Origin: Singulisphaera sp. GP187
GTDB taxonomy: Bacteria; Planctomycetota; Phycisphaerae; Phycisphaerales; SM1A02
NCBI GenBank assembly: GCA_945869475.1
Contig: CAMBOV010000004.1
Coordinates: forward strand, 83,624 to 147,623
Reading direction: 5' to 3'
DNA length: 64,000 nucleotides
Positions 25,764-34,958 of the stretch are shown one piece after another. Position numbers and translations under genes: made by a program. The notes under the pieces were generated by a model. That model was not told the origin of the DNA, did no database searches, and worked only from the letters and a program-made list of their open reading frames with translations. Position 1 is the first letter of the stretch. The number at the start of each line of letters is the position of its first letter.

Positions 25764-27065
25764 GTGGATGTCCTGCGAAAATCGAGCCGTGGTATCGACA
25801 TCGCTCGCTACTGTGTGCGGCATCTTGCAGAGGTGCGCGCCCCCGACATGGCCGCAGCGCTCTCGTTTCGAACTCTGTTTGGGCTGGTTCCGGTGCTCTT
25901 CGTTGCGACCCTCGTCACGCGTTCGCTCGCGGGCGATCGATTTCCAGCCTTTGTGAAGGCGCTCGCTGGTATGGCGGGGTTGAATGACATCGGGCTCAAC
26001 GTCGCGACCGAAGGGGCTGACGGCGTTGAGAAGCAGCAACTGAGTCTCTGGATCGAAGAACTTGTGCGCTTCTCCGCGACACTCGATCTTTCAACACTCG
26101 GATTGATTGGATTCGGCGCAGTGCTCTTCTCTGCAATCTGGCTCATCGTCGCAATCGAGAACACATTCAATCTCGTCTGCCGCGCGCCCAATTCGCGTCC
26201 GTGGCATAGACGGGTGCTCGTCTATTGGTCGGTGCTCACTCTTGGACCGATTCTGCTCGCGATGATCCCGCTGCTCGATGGTGAACTGCGAAACTTCATG
26301 GATGGCGAGATGTCGCTGCCCACCGCATACGTCACGATGCGCCCAATTCTCGGCTTCGGCGTGCTCTTCGCCCTGCTCGCGTTTTCCTACTCGGTCATTC
26401 CGACCGAGCGCATGCGTTGGAAGACACTCGCCGCGGGAGCGCTCGTTGGTGCCATCGGCCTCGAACTCGGGCGGGGGTTTCTCGGCATCTACATGGACCA
26501 TGCGTTCACCGTGAATCGCCTCTACGGTTCGCTCGGCTTAGTGCCTGTCTTCATGTTTTGGGTCTACACGATGTGGCTCATCGTGCTCTTTGGACTGCAA
26601 GTGAGTTCGCTGCTCAACGCACTCATGAGCGACGAGCGAATGCGCGGCGTGTTGAAGCAGCAGGCGACGACCTTCGAGCCGGCGCTCGCGGTCACCGCGA
26701 TGGAGTGGCTCTGCTCGCAGTATGCCGAGTCGAAGCAGGCGACTGTGGCCCGCCTCGCTGAGCATCTGCACATCGACCTCACGACGACGACGAGGCTCGC
26801 GTCCGCGCTTGCGAGTTCAAATCTGATCGTTTTCGTCACCGACGGAGGGGTGCTCATTCCAGCCCGTCCCGCAGAATTACTCTGCGTTTGCGACGCCCTT
26901 GCGGTGGGCTTTCGCCTCGCGGGAGAGCAGCAGGCCACCGACCGCAGTTTGTTCAATAGACTACGAGCGGCGCAACTGAAGGCTGTAGAAAATCAGACAT
27001 TTGCAGCAGATCTGACTTGCAAAATAGATGGCGCCACTGCAGAATTGAATGAAACCCGATCATGA
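25764..27065 (+). CDS. YihY/BrkB family membrane protein with C-terminal winged-helix-like domain
   Basis: A 433-residue protein with about six transmembrane helices in the first ~300 residues, arranged as in the YihY/BrkB family (once called RNase BN): VRAPDMAAALSFRTLFGLVPVL near the start and LGRGFLGIYMDHAF-VNRLYGSLGLVPVFMFWVY late. After the last helix an extra ~120 residues resemble a winged helix-turn-helix (AVTAMEWLCSQY, ATVARLAEHLHIDLTTTTRLASAL). GTG start. Its stop overlaps the next gene's ATG (ATGA). Function of the family is uncertain. Confidence 0.8.
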   Translation: MDVLRKSSRGIDIARYCVRHLAEVRAPDMAAALSFRTLFGLVPVLFVATLVTRSLAGDRFPAFVKALAGMAGLNDIGLNVATEGADGVEKQQLSLWIEELVRFSATLDLSTLGLIGFGAVLFSAIWLIVAIENTFNLVCRAPNSRPWHRRVLVYWSVLTLGPILLAMIPLLDGELRNFMDGEMSLPTAYVTMRPILGFGVLFALLAFSYSVIPTERMRWKTLAAGALVGAIGLELGRGFLGIYMDHAFTVNRLYGSLGLVPVFMFWVYTMWLIVLFGLQVSSLLNALMSDERMRGVLKQQATTFEPALAVTAMEWLCSQYAESKQATVARLAEHLHIDLTTTTRLASALASSNLIVFVTDGGVLIPARPAELLCVCDALAVGFRLAGEQQATDRSLFNRLRAAQLKAVENQTFAADLTCKIDGATAELNETRS

Positions 27066-27439
27066 CCCAAGGCATCCCCGAATCATCACCAAAGTCGTTC
27101 GTGACCGTGAGCACCAAGAACAAGCACACGATCGCTCGGTTCGATGCGGTGTCGATCGGCCCGCGCGAAGCAACGGCGGTCGCTGCGACAGTCGCGAACG
27201 CACTCTCGAGCGCCACCAAAGGCAAATGCTTTGTCATCGACCTCTCGAGAACGAATTCGCTCTCTAGTATGGGGCTTGGACTCTGCGTCGACCTTCGCAA
27301 TCGAGCCGTCGACGCTGGATTGCGCCCTGTTCTCACGGGAATGAACGTGCACCTCGCCGACCTCTTTCAGATGATGCGCGTCGACCGACTCTTCTCGATT
27401 GTAACCTCGACCACCGAACTCGAGCGATTGCTTCTGTGA
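27062..27439 (+). CDS. STAS-domain protein (anti-sigma factor antagonist-like)
   Basis: A 125-residue single STAS domain. The core is FVIDLSRTNSLSSMGLGLCVDLRNRA, in which a serine in the usual phosphorylatable position (SSMGLG) is kept; it continues VLTGMNVHLADLFQMMRVDRLF. Such proteins bind anti-sigma factors or other kinases and are switched by phosphorylation. It overlaps the upstream BrkB-type gene by four bases and the downstream lipoprotein gene by four bases (GTGA), so all three are probably cotranslated. No partner kinase is seen in the window. Confidence 0.85.
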   Translation: MTQGIPESSPKSFVTVSTKNKHTIARFDAVSIGPREATAVAATVANALSSATKGKCFVIDLSRTNSLSSMGLGLCVDLRNRAVDAGLRPVLTGMNVHLADLFQMMRVDRLFSIVTSTTELERLLL

Positions 27440-27666
27440 AACAGCGCGCTCTCACCGCCGCGCTGTGCATTCTGGGCACCACGGGCGCAAGCGGTTGCTA
27501 CCAAAAAGTCATCCGTGTGAAAACGGGCGATCGAACCACCGAGGTCGCCGAACCCGACTTCAACGAGAAGACAACCGAACTCGACGAAGTCATGTGGGGG
27601 CCAGTGCCCAAGGGGAAGGACCCTGAAACCTACTACCGCAAGAAGAAACAACTGCTCGCTGAGTAA
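27436..27666 (+). CDS. Small lipoprotein
   Basis: A 76-residue protein with a signal peptide and a lipobox ending ASGC near residue 21, then a short polar chain rich in charged residues (ELDEVMWGPVPKGKDPETYY) and a Lys-rich end. GTG start overlapping the STAS gene's stop codon. No known domain. Its conserved place in the overlap operon suggests a role linked to the membrane protein upstream. Confidence 0.65.
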   Translation: MKQRALTAALCILGTTGASGCYQKVIRVKTGDRTTEVAEPDFNEKTTELDEVMWGPVPKGKDPETYYRKKKQLLAE

Positions 27667-27699
27667 CGCCGGCGGCGCACCGAGATACAATGCGGAACT

Positions 27700-28269
27700 A
27701 TGGGTCTTGAATCTGCACTGCCACACGACAGCGTCCTGACGACGAATTTAAACCGCGTTGTGAATTGGGCGAGGCGCTCGAGCGTCTGGCCGATGCCATT
27801 CGCGACGGCTTGCTGCGGCATCGAGTTGATGGCGACGGCCTGCTCGCGCTTCGACTTGGCTCGATTCGGCGCTGAGGTCATGCGATTCTCGCCCCGCCAA
27901 GCGGACCTCATGATTGTCGCGGGTCGTGTGAGTGTGAAGACACTCCCCGTCTTGCAACGCGTCTACGAACAGATGGCCGAGCCGAAGTGGGTGATCTCGA
28001 TGGGCGCCTGTGCGTCGACTGGCGGAGTCTTCGACACGTATGCCGTCGTGCAAGGGATCGACCAATTCCTGCCCGTCGATGTCTATGTTCCTGGCTGCCC
28101 GCCGCGACCTGAAATGCTCATCGAAGGGATCATGGCGATTCAGCGGATCATCGATGCCGACAACATCCCGCGCGATCCAACAGGCAAGCGTCTTTCGCTC
28201 AACATCGCGCTCACTCCGAATTACGAACCGCGCAGTCAGCCTCGACCGATCACAATCGGCGCAACGTGA
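27700..28269 (+). CDS. nuoB: NADH-quinone oxidoreductase subunit B
   Basis: A 189-residue NuoB, the complex I subunit that carries the N2 [4Fe-4S] cluster next to the quinone site. The ligands are visible in [13 protein letters not shown] (tandem Cys), GACASTGG and [34 protein letters not shown] is also typical. It lies 33 bp after the small lipoprotein gene and overlaps the aminotransferase gene tail to tail by 20 bp. No nuoA, nuoC, nuoD or other complex I subunit is adjacent, which is unusual. Confidence 0.95.
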   Translation: MGLESALPHDSVLTTNLNRVVNWARRSSVWPMPFATACCGIELMATACSRFDLARFGAEVMRFSPRQADLMIVAGRVSVKTLPVLQRVYEQMAEPKWVISMGACASTGGVFDTYAVVQGIDQFLPVDVYVPGCPPRPEMLIEGIMAIQRIIDADNIPRDPTGKRLSLNIALTPNYEPRSQPRPITIGAT

Positions 28270-29545
28270 CGGCAGCAGCAGCGCTCGGCGCGGACGGCAA
28301 TGGGGCAGATCCCATGATGAGCGAACGGGTAAAAGCGTCGACGCGAGCAATTCCTTTTTCGATCTGTGCGGGAGCGCAAGCGAATGAGAAGCGAACGTGT
28401 CCGCGGGCGCATACGCCAAAGTCCTCGCCCGGAACAACGGCGACATGGGCTTCATTCAAGAGCGCATCGGCGAAGGCCTGCGCCGAATCGATCACGACAC
28501 CCGCGGGCGAGAGCCGTCCAAAGAGTTGGCTGATGTCGGGGAACGAGTAGAAGGCACCTGTCGGTTGCGTGGTGCGAAATCCTGGGATCGCACTCAACAA
28601 TCGATGCATGAGCACCGCGCGCGACGCAAACGCTGCGCGCATCTTCTCGACTTCGGCGGCCGATGCTGGGGAGAGTGCCTCGACGATTGCTGGAAGAAAG
28701 AAACTTGCAATCGAATTTGTCATTTGACCTTGCAGCTTGATGACTTCTTTCGCGAAGCGACCGTTCGCACCCGGCGCGCAGAGATAGCCGATTCGCCATC
28801 CTGTCATTGCAAATGCTTTGCTCATGCCGTTGATCGTGATGGTGCGATCGGCAACGCGTGGGTCGCTGCCTGGTGACCAGTGCGAGATGCCAGGCCAGAT
28901 CTCAGGAAAGATCAGCTTTTCGTAGATCTCGTCTGAGAGAATCGCGACGTTGGGGTGCGCGGCGATGACATCGACAATCGCCCGAAGTTCATCGGCTGGG
29001 TAGACGATTCCACAGGGATTACTTGGCGAATTCAAGAGGATGGCAATCGTGCGCTGCGTGATCGCTGCATGCACTTGCGCGGCGGTGACGCGAAAACCGT
29101 TGTCGATCGAGCCGGGCACCTCAACACAAACGCCTCCTGCCAGTTCGATCAACGGACGGTAACTCACCCATGCCGGAGTCGGCAAGATCACCTCGTCGCC
29201 GCGACCTGGTTCGATCATCGTCTGCAGCGCCATGTAGACGGCATGCTTCGCTCCCGCGGTGACCGTCACATCTGCACTGCGGCAGACGATGCCATTTTCG
29301 TCGTGCAACTTTCGCGCGATCGCTTCGCGTGCCGCGCCGTCGCCAGCAGTCGGCGCGTACTTGGTCATTCCCGATTCAAGTGCAGCGATCGCAGCGCGCT
29401 TGATGTTCGCGGGCGTGTCGAAGTCTGGCTCGCCCATCGAAAACCCGACGACGTCGACGCCCTGTGCTTTGAGCGCCGCGGCGCGTGCCCCCACGGCGAG
29501 CGTGGCAGATTCTTTCATGTCGGCAATTCGGTGAGCGATCTGCAT
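28250..29545 (-). CDS. PLP-dependent aspartate aminotransferase family protein
   Basis: A 431-residue fold-type I aminotransferase, close to bacterial aspartate aminotransferase class Ib. Motifs: [14 protein letters not shown] (substrate loop), [23 protein letters not shown], and [16 protein letters not shown] with the PLP-binding Lys. It likely interconverts aspartate or a related amino acid with 2-oxoglutarate; prephenate transamination is possible in this subgroup. It ends inside nuoB on the other strand and is divergent from the phosphofructokinase gene. Confidence 0.9.
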   Translation of the reverse strand: MQIAHRIADMKESATLAVGARAAALKAQGVDVVGFSMGEPDFDTPANIKRAAIAALESGMTKYAPTAGDGAAREAIARKLHDENGIVCRSADVTVTAGAKHAVYMALQTMIEPGRGDEVILPTPAWVSYRPLIELAGGVCVEVPGSIDNGFRVTAAQVHAAITQRTIAILLNSPSNPCGIVYPADELRAIVDVIAAHPNVAILSDEIYEKLIFPEIWPGISHWSPGSDPRVADRTITINGMSKAFAMTGWRIGYLCAPGANGRFAKEVIKLQGQMTNSIASFFLPAIVEALSPASAAEVEKMRAAFASRAVLMHRLLSAIPGFRTTQPTGAFYSFPDISQLFGRLSPAGVVIDSAQAFADALLNEAHVAVVPGEDFGVCARGHVRFSFACAPAQIEKGIARVDAFTRSLIMGSAPLPSAPSAAAAVTLRRL

Positions 29546-29606
29546 TGCATCGAAGATTACCGATCTGCCACCGTGAGCGCGAATGGGTTACAGTTCTCGA
29601 CTTCTT

Positions 29607-30755
29607 ATGAGTCCAGACACGATCAAACGCATTGGAATTCTCACAGGTGGCGGCGACTGTCCAGGTCTCAACGCCGTCATTCGCGCGGTCGCAAAGACTG
29701 CGATGCTGCAGTTTCGCATGGAGGTCTTCGGAATCGAGGATGGCTTTCAGGGACTCATCGAGAATCGTGTGCGCCCCCTCTCGTTTCGCGATGTCTCAGG
29801 CATTCTGACACGAGGCGGCACAATTCTTGGCAGCAACAATCGGTGCAATCCTCAGCGATATTGCACCTCGCAATTGGCGGATGGCACTCCTGTTTTTTCG
29901 GATGTCACTGCGACCTGTCTGCAAACGATTCGCGGTCACAAACTCGACGCAGTGATTGTGATCGGTGGCGACGGAACGATGTGCTGCGCCGCTCCACTTG
30001 TTGAAGCTGGCGTCAACGTCATCGGCATCCCAAAGACGATCGACAATGATCTCTTTGGAACAGAAATCACCTTCGGCTTTCTCACCGCAGTCGCGACTGC
30101 CACAGAGGCTCTCGACCGATTGCACTCGACTGCCGACTCGCATCACCGCGTGATGGTCTGCGAAGTCATGGGACGAAACGCAGGATGGATCGCACTCACC
30201 GCAGGGGTCGCGAGTGGCTCAGACATGATCTTGATTCCAGAGATCCCCTTCGATGAGGATGCGATCGGCGAGTACATCACGCAGCGTATGGAGGGTGGCC
30301 CAGGCTTCGCGATCGTCGTGGTCGCCGAGGGAGCGCGACGGGCAGGTGGATCGCAAGTCATCGCGCGGATCGATCCAACGAGTGCTGATCCCGTTCGCCT
30401 CGGTGGCATTGGGCAACGCGTCGCCGATGCCATTGGCACCCGCACGAATGTGGAGGTTCGCACGACGGTGCTTGGCCACGTGCTTCGAGGTGGAATGCCA
30501 ATCGCCGCAGATCGCATTCTCGCGACGAACTTCGGCTATCACGCGATCTCGATTCTCATGGAAGGCGCTTCAGGACGGCTCGTCGTGCGCGAAAACAACG
30601 TCTTCAGCGATGTCGACCTGCTGGTCTCTGCAGGACGGCAACGCCTCGTGCCAACGAATCACGCGCTGATCACGGCTGCGCGCGCGGTGGGAACTTCCTT
30701 TGGGGATCGCGCCACGCTCGCACGCGGCGCATCGGGCACCTCGTCCGTCGTCTGA
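29607..30755 (+). CDS. pfkA: 6-phosphofructokinase
   Basis: A 382-residue group-A phosphofructokinase that phosphorylates fructose 6-phosphate. Motifs: IGILTGGGDCPGLNAVIR, VIVIGGDGTM (Gly in the phosphoryl-donor position), GIPKTIDNDLFGTE with the catalytic TIDND, and CEVMGRNAGWIAL. Gly at the 104-equivalent but Lys at the 124-equivalent is a combination known from some ATP-dependent actinobacterial enzymes; pyrophosphate use cannot be excluded. Start 29607 is where similarity begins; an ATG at 29583 is in frame. Confidence 0.9.
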   Translation: MSPDTIKRIGILTGGGDCPGLNAVIRAVAKTAMLQFRMEVFGIEDGFQGLIENRVRPLSFRDVSGILTRGGTILGSNNRCNPQRYCTSQLADGTPVFSDVTATCLQTIRGHKLDAVIVIGGDGTMCCAAPLVEAGVNVIGIPKTIDNDLFGTEITFGFLTAVATATEALDRLHSTADSHHRVMVCEVMGRNAGWIALTAGVASGSDMILIPEIPFDEDAIGEYITQRMEGGPGFAIVVVAEGARRAGGSQVIARIDPTSADPVRLGGIGQRVADAIGTRTNVEVRTTVLGHVLRGGMPIAADRILATNFGYHAISILMEGASGRLVVRENNVFSDVDLLVSAGRQRLVPTNHALITAARAVGTSFGDRATLARGASGTSSVV

Positions 30756-30837
30756 CGCGCGCGAACTCGCACGCGAAGAGCCGTGCGCCACGGTCCACGT
30801 TGCCCGCGGCGATCATGGCGTGCGATAGCCTTCGGTC

Positions 30838-31698
30838 GTGCAACCGTGCGTCTTTCTTGATCGCGACAACACCATCATCGCGAACGATGGTGACCTCGGC
30901 GATCCAACGCATATTCGATTGATCGAGGGAGCAGCGTGGGGAATTCGCGCTCTTCGAGAAGCAGGCTATCTCGTGGTGGTCGTAACCAATCAAGGCGGAG
31001 TCGCGCGCGGCAAGTACGTCGAGTCAGACGTGCTGCGCGTGCACGAACAGATTGACGCGCTGCTCAAGAAAGAGTCCCAGTGGCCCGGCACCGACCCGTT
31101 CATCTGCGATTGGCTTTTCTGCCCCTACCACCCCGAGGGAACAGTTCATAAGTTTCGCAGAGAGCATCCCTGGAGAAAGCCCGCTCCGGGAATGTTGCTC
31201 GAGGCTGCGAAGCGATTTGAGATCGACCTCGCGACAAGTTGGATGGTCGGCGATCAAGAGCGCGACGTCGAGGCAGGACGTGCCGCCGGGTGCCGAGCAA
31301 TTCGCATCTCGCCACGCCTGATCGACCACGCCGAGGTGCGTGCATCAAGCGCTGCTGATTTCGTCGAGTGCGACCTGCTGCACGCGAGCAACCGCATCGT
31401 GCACAGTGATGGACGTCCAGGTGCGTCGATGTGGAAAGAGACGAATTCTGCTCGGATTCTGGCCGTTGCGGGACAATTGAGTGACGCACAGAGGCGCGAG
31501 GTCGTGCGAGCGACGGCGCACGCGCTTGCCGAGCGCGCCGGCGTCGCTCTCGCACATGTCACAGTCGACGAAGCGGGCGTTGCGTTCGAGATCATCGGCG
31601 CCGAAATTGTCGCGCTCGGATTCGCCGCCGAACTTCGGCGCACTACGAATCACTGGGCAGCGTCGCATGGGATCGCTCCACTCTGGGTGAGCGGGTGA
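30838..31698 (+). CDS. GmhB-like HAD phosphatase with C-terminal extension
   Basis: A 286-residue protein. Residues 1-~175 are a HAD-III phosphatase: FLDRDNT (nucleophile Asp), VVVTNQGGVARG, RKPAPGML and VGDQERDVEAG. This fits D-glycero-D-manno-heptose 1,7-bisphosphate phosphatase in ADP-heptose synthesis, supported by the heptosyltransferase gene five bases downstream. The zinc loop of GmhB is only half kept: CPYHPEG is present but the usual C-x-C before RKP is replaced by HPW. The last ~100 residues form an extra domain I do not recognise. GTG start. Confidence 0.8.
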   Translation: MQPCVFLDRDNTIIANDGDLGDPTHIRLIEGAAWGIRALREAGYLVVVVTNQGGVARGKYVESDVLRVHEQIDALLKKESQWPGTDPFICDWLFCPYHPEGTVHKFRREHPWRKPAPGMLLEAAKRFEIDLATSWMVGDQERDVEAGRAAGCRAIRISPRLIDHAEVRASSAADFVECDLLHASNRIVHSDGRPGASMWKETNSARILAVAGQLSDAQRREVVRATAHALAERAGVALAHVTVDEAGVAFEIIGAEIVALGFAAELRRTTNHWAASHGIAPLWVSG

Positions 31699-31702
31699 GC
31701 GG

Positions 31703-32791
31703 ATGAGCGTGCCGCTGCAATTGGGGCAGGCGCCCGTCCTCCCGAAAAGTGTTGAGCGCATCCTTGTCATCCTTCCCTCGTGGGTCGGCGATGTGTGCAT
31801 GGCGACACCCGTCGTGCGACATCTTGCCGCGACATACCCCGCTGCGCGAATCGTGCTCTTGGGTCGACCGATGCTCGCTCCGCTTGTTGCTGGATTGCCC
31901 TTCGCCCACGCGTTCATCGGTGGATCGATGCGCGGTCTCGCTGCGATGAGCGAACTGCGCGCCATCCATCGCGAGCGATTCGATGCACTCGTGCTTCTAC
32001 CAAACTCATTTCGCAGCGCGCTCTTTGGTCGACTGACTGGAATTCCTCACCGAGCCGGATCCGCACGCGACGGTCGCTCATGGCTGCTCTCGCACCCGTT
32101 CCACCAGCGACGGGGAATGCAAAGTGCCGTCGATTCATACGCCGATCTCGCCGAGTGGTGCACCGGCGCTCGACTCGTTGATCGACGCGTCGAACTCGCA
32201 GTCACTGCTGAAGAACAGGCTCAGGCGCGGCTACTTCTCGATGATCACGCAACCAGTGGCAGTGATCCCGCGCGCAACCTCATCCTGCTCAATCCTGGCG
32301 CGAATCGGCTCGACAAACGCTGGCCAGCGCACGCGTTCGCTCGTGCAGCGCTCGCGATTTCAGCCCAATGCACCACCAGGGGAACCCCCCGCCGCATCGC
32401 AGTCACAGGCAATCCATCCGAGTCAGCCCTGTGCGCTGACGTCGCGCGCGCGTGCGGTGCGATCGATCTCTGCGCGCGTGGCGTCACGCTGGGATCACTC
32501 AAAGCGATCCTGCAGCGCACGGCACTGCTCATCTCAAATGACACTGGACCTCGCAGTATCGCTGCAGCGCTCGGCACGCCGACGATCGCGCTCTTCGGTC
32601 CCACCGATTGCCGGTGGACTCCCCTCGATTATCTAAACGAGCTTCGCCTTCTCGCCGAACCATTCGTCACCGAGACATCCATCGCCGATGATCACAAGAA
32701 ACTCTGCGCGATCGATCGCATTTCAGTCGCCGACGTCGTTGCCGCTGCGCGCACGCTCGAGTTGCGACTCGCCGCGCAGCCATCCAAGTAA
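31703..32791 (+). CDS. waaF: Glycosyltransferase family 9 (lipopolysaccharide heptosyltransferase-like)
   Basis: A 362-residue GT-B enzyme of the GT9 family, which transfers heptose from ADP-heptose to the LPS core. It starts RILVILPSWVGDVCMATPVVRHL, as WaaC/WaaF do, and later has LNPGANRLDKRWPAHAFARAA and the donor-site segment SNDTGPRSIAAALGTPTIALFGPT. It follows the GmhB-like gene and precedes plsY, a compact envelope cluster that points to an outer membrane with heptose-containing glycolipid. Confidence 0.88.
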   Translation: MSVPLQLGQAPVLPKSVERILVILPSWVGDVCMATPVVRHLAATYPAARIVLLGRPMLAPLVAGLPFAHAFIGGSMRGLAAMSELRAIHRERFDALVLLPNSFRSALFGRLTGIPHRAGSARDGRSWLLSHPFHQRRGMQSAVDSYADLAEWCTGARLVDRRVELAVTAEEQAQARLLLDDHATSGSDPARNLILLNPGANRLDKRWPAHAFARAALAISAQCTTRGTPRRIAVTGNPSESALCADVARACGAIDLCARGVTLGSLKAILQRTALLISNDTGPRSIAAALGTPTIALFGPTDCRWTPLDYLNELRLLAEPFVTETSIADDHKKLCAIDRISVADVVAAARTLELRLAAQPSK

Positions 32792-32800
32792 CCTCTCGCC

Positions 32801-33478
32801 GTGAGCGCACCACTCTGGATCACGATGATCGTTCTCGGCTTCGCCTCTGGCAGCATTCCCTTTGGATTGATTCTCGGTCGCGCCAAAGGCATCGACATTC
32901 GCGAGCACGGATCGAAGAACATTGGCGCGACCAATGTGGGACGGGTGCTCGGCCGCCCCCTCGGCTTTCTCTGCTTCGCGCTTGACGCGCTCAAAGGAGC
33001 GCTGCCCGTGCTCGCTGTCTGGTTCGTTCTTGTTGCCGCGCATCCAGAGCAGACCTCGCTTGTTGGAATGCTCATGCCGCTCGTCGCAATCGCCGCGATT
33101 CTTGGGCACGTCTATTCACCGTGGGTTGGATTTCGCGGTGGAAAGGGTGTCGCAACAAGCTTTGGCGCGCTGCTCGCGATATGGCCACTGATGACCTACC
33201 CCGCACTGGGCGCACTCGTGGTGTGGATCGTCGTGCTCAAAATCTCTCGATTCGTCTCACTCGCATCGATGTGTGCCGCACTCTCGCTGCCACTCTTGCT
33301 CGTCGTGCGCGCATTCTGGCTCACCGACAGAAACTCTCATCCCGCGGATGTCGTATTGCCGCTGCTCATTGCCGTCACTGCGCTTGCATTCTTGGTGATC
33401 TGGAAACATCGCGGCAACATCTCGAGATTGCGAGCAGGCAGTGAACCGCGCATCGGCGCATCAAAGCCCGCCCTTTGA
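32801..33478 (+). CDS. plsY: Acyl-phosphate:glycerol-3-phosphate acyltransferase
   Basis: A 225-residue integral membrane enzyme that acylates glycerol 3-phosphate with acyl phosphate at the start of phospholipid synthesis. Motifs: GSIPFGLILGRAKGIDIREHGSKNIGATNVGRVLGR, HVYSPWVGFRGGKGVATSFG, with five or more hydrophobic segments. The usual partner plsX is not nearby. GTG start, nine bases after the heptosyltransferase stop. Confidence 0.93.
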   Translation: MSAPLWITMIVLGFASGSIPFGLILGRAKGIDIREHGSKNIGATNVGRVLGRPLGFLCFALDALKGALPVLAVWFVLVAAHPEQTSLVGMLMPLVAIAAILGHVYSPWVGFRGGKGVATSFGALLAIWPLMTYPALGALVVWIVVLKISRFVSLASMCAALSLPLLLVVRAFWLTDRNSHPADVVLPLLIAVTALAFLVIWKHRGNISRLRAGSEPRIGASKPAL

Positions 33479-33498
33479 ACCTGCGCTACTCTGCAGAG

Positions 33499-34944
33499 AT
33501 GATCTCTGACCCCGCGAGTCACGGCTACCGATCACCACTTGAGACGCGAAACGCCTCCGAGCAGATGCGTGTCATCTGGAGCGAGCACCATCGATTCACG
33601 ACGTGGCGTCAAGTCTGGCTCGCGCTTGCACAGGCGCAGATGGAACTTTCACTCGGCCCAACCGCCGAGCAGGTTGAGGCGATCCGACGAGTGCTGAACT
33701 CGGTCGACCTTGACGCCGCGGCGAAACACGAGGCTCGATTGCGTCACGATGTGATGGCGCACGTGCATGCTCTGGGCGATCAAGCCGTCGCTGCGCGCGC
33801 AATTTTGCACCTGGGGGCGACGAGTCAAGATGTCGTTTGCAACGCCGATGCTGTGCTGCAGCGTGAGGCACTCACACTCATCGCAACACGTCTCGCTCGC
33901 GTCATCGATCGACTCGGTACTTTCGCCGTGAAATGGCGTGAACTGCCGGTGCTTGGATTCACCCACTATCAACCCGCGCAACCACTGACGATGGGACGAC
34001 GAGCGGCACTTTGGGCGCAAGAATTTGTGGTCGCGCTCACCGAGATCGAGTCGCGCCTCGCATCGCTTCGACTTCGTGGATTGCGCGGCGCGACGGGAAC
34101 GCAAGCATCGTTTCTCTCGCTCTGCGGCGGTGATCCCGCGCGCGTCGATCAACTCGAGCGACGATTCGCTGAGCTCTTCTGGGGTGAGACGCAGTCGCTC
34201 TGGACGCTCACGAGTCAGACCTATCCACGAATCTGGGATGCGCAGATGCTCTCATCGCTCGCGGTCGCTGCGTGTGCCGTGCACAAGACTGCCAACGACA
34301 TTCGATTGCTCTGCAACTTGCGTGAGATCGACGAACCATGCGAAGCAGAACAGATTGGATCGAGCGCGATGCCCTACAAGCGCAATCCAATGCGCTGTGA
34401 ACGAGCGACCGGACTCGCGCGCTTCGTGATTTCGCTCACACACAACGCCTATGACACCGCGAGCACCCAATGGCTCGAGCGAACACTCGACGACTCATCG
34501 AATCGTCGCCTCTCGATCCCCGAGTCATTCCTGGCGCTCGATGGTGCGCTCGAGGTGATGGCCAATGTTGCAGGCGGTCTCGTCGTCTACCCAGGACAAT
34601 GCGCTGCTCGCGTTGCGGCCGAATTGCCGTTCATGGCAACCGAAGAGATTCTCCTTGCCGCTGTCGCGCGCGGAATCGACCGACAGGAAGCGCACGAACG
34701 GTTGCGGCAACATTCGCACGCTGCGGCGCATCGCATCAAAGACGAGGGCGCTCCCAATGACCTGCTCACGCGGCTCGCCGGCGACGATCTTTTTGCTGGC
34801 GTGCATTTCGGATCGATCGTCAACGCTGCGCAATTCGTCGGTCGCTCCGTTGAACAGACAGACCGATTCGTGCGTGATGTGATCGACCCAATCCGCGCTC
34901 GGTACGCCACAGCGCTTCGCCAAGAACCTGCACTGCGCGTCTAA
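33499..34944 (+). CDS. purB: Adenylosuccinate lyase
   Basis: A 481-residue fumarase/aspartase superfamily enzyme that releases fumarate from adenylosuccinate and SAICAR in purine synthesis. Motifs: LRHDVMAHVHAL, LGATSQDVVCNAD, GFTHYQPAQPLTMG-RAALWAQE and the signature loop GSSAMPYKRNPMRCER with the catalytic Ser. The sequence style is closer to the eukaryote-like PurB class. Start ATG 33499; the longer frame from 33475 would need TTG overlapping the plsY stop. Confidence 0.93.
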   Translation: MISDPASHGYRSPLETRNASEQMRVIWSEHHRFTTWRQVWLALAQAQMELSLGPTAEQVEAIRRVLNSVDLDAAAKHEARLRHDVMAHVHALGDQAVAARAILHLGATSQDVVCNADAVLQREALTLIATRLARVIDRLGTFAVKWRELPVLGFTHYQPAQPLTMGRRAALWAQEFVVALTEIESRLASLRLRGLRGATGTQASFLSLCGGDPARVDQLERRFAELFWGETQSLWTLTSQTYPRIWDAQMLSSLAVAACAVHKTANDIRLLCNLREIDEPCEAEQIGSSAMPYKRNPMRCERATGLARFVISLTHNAYDTASTQWLERTLDDSSNRRLSIPESFLALDGALEVMANVAGGLVVYPGQCAARVAAELPFMATEEILLAAVARGIDRQEAHERLRQHSHAAAHRIKDEGAPNDLLTRLAGDDLFAGVHFGSIVNAAQFVGRSVEQTDRFVRDVIDPIRARYATALRQEPALRV

Positions 34945-34958
34945 CAAGCGAGACTGCC

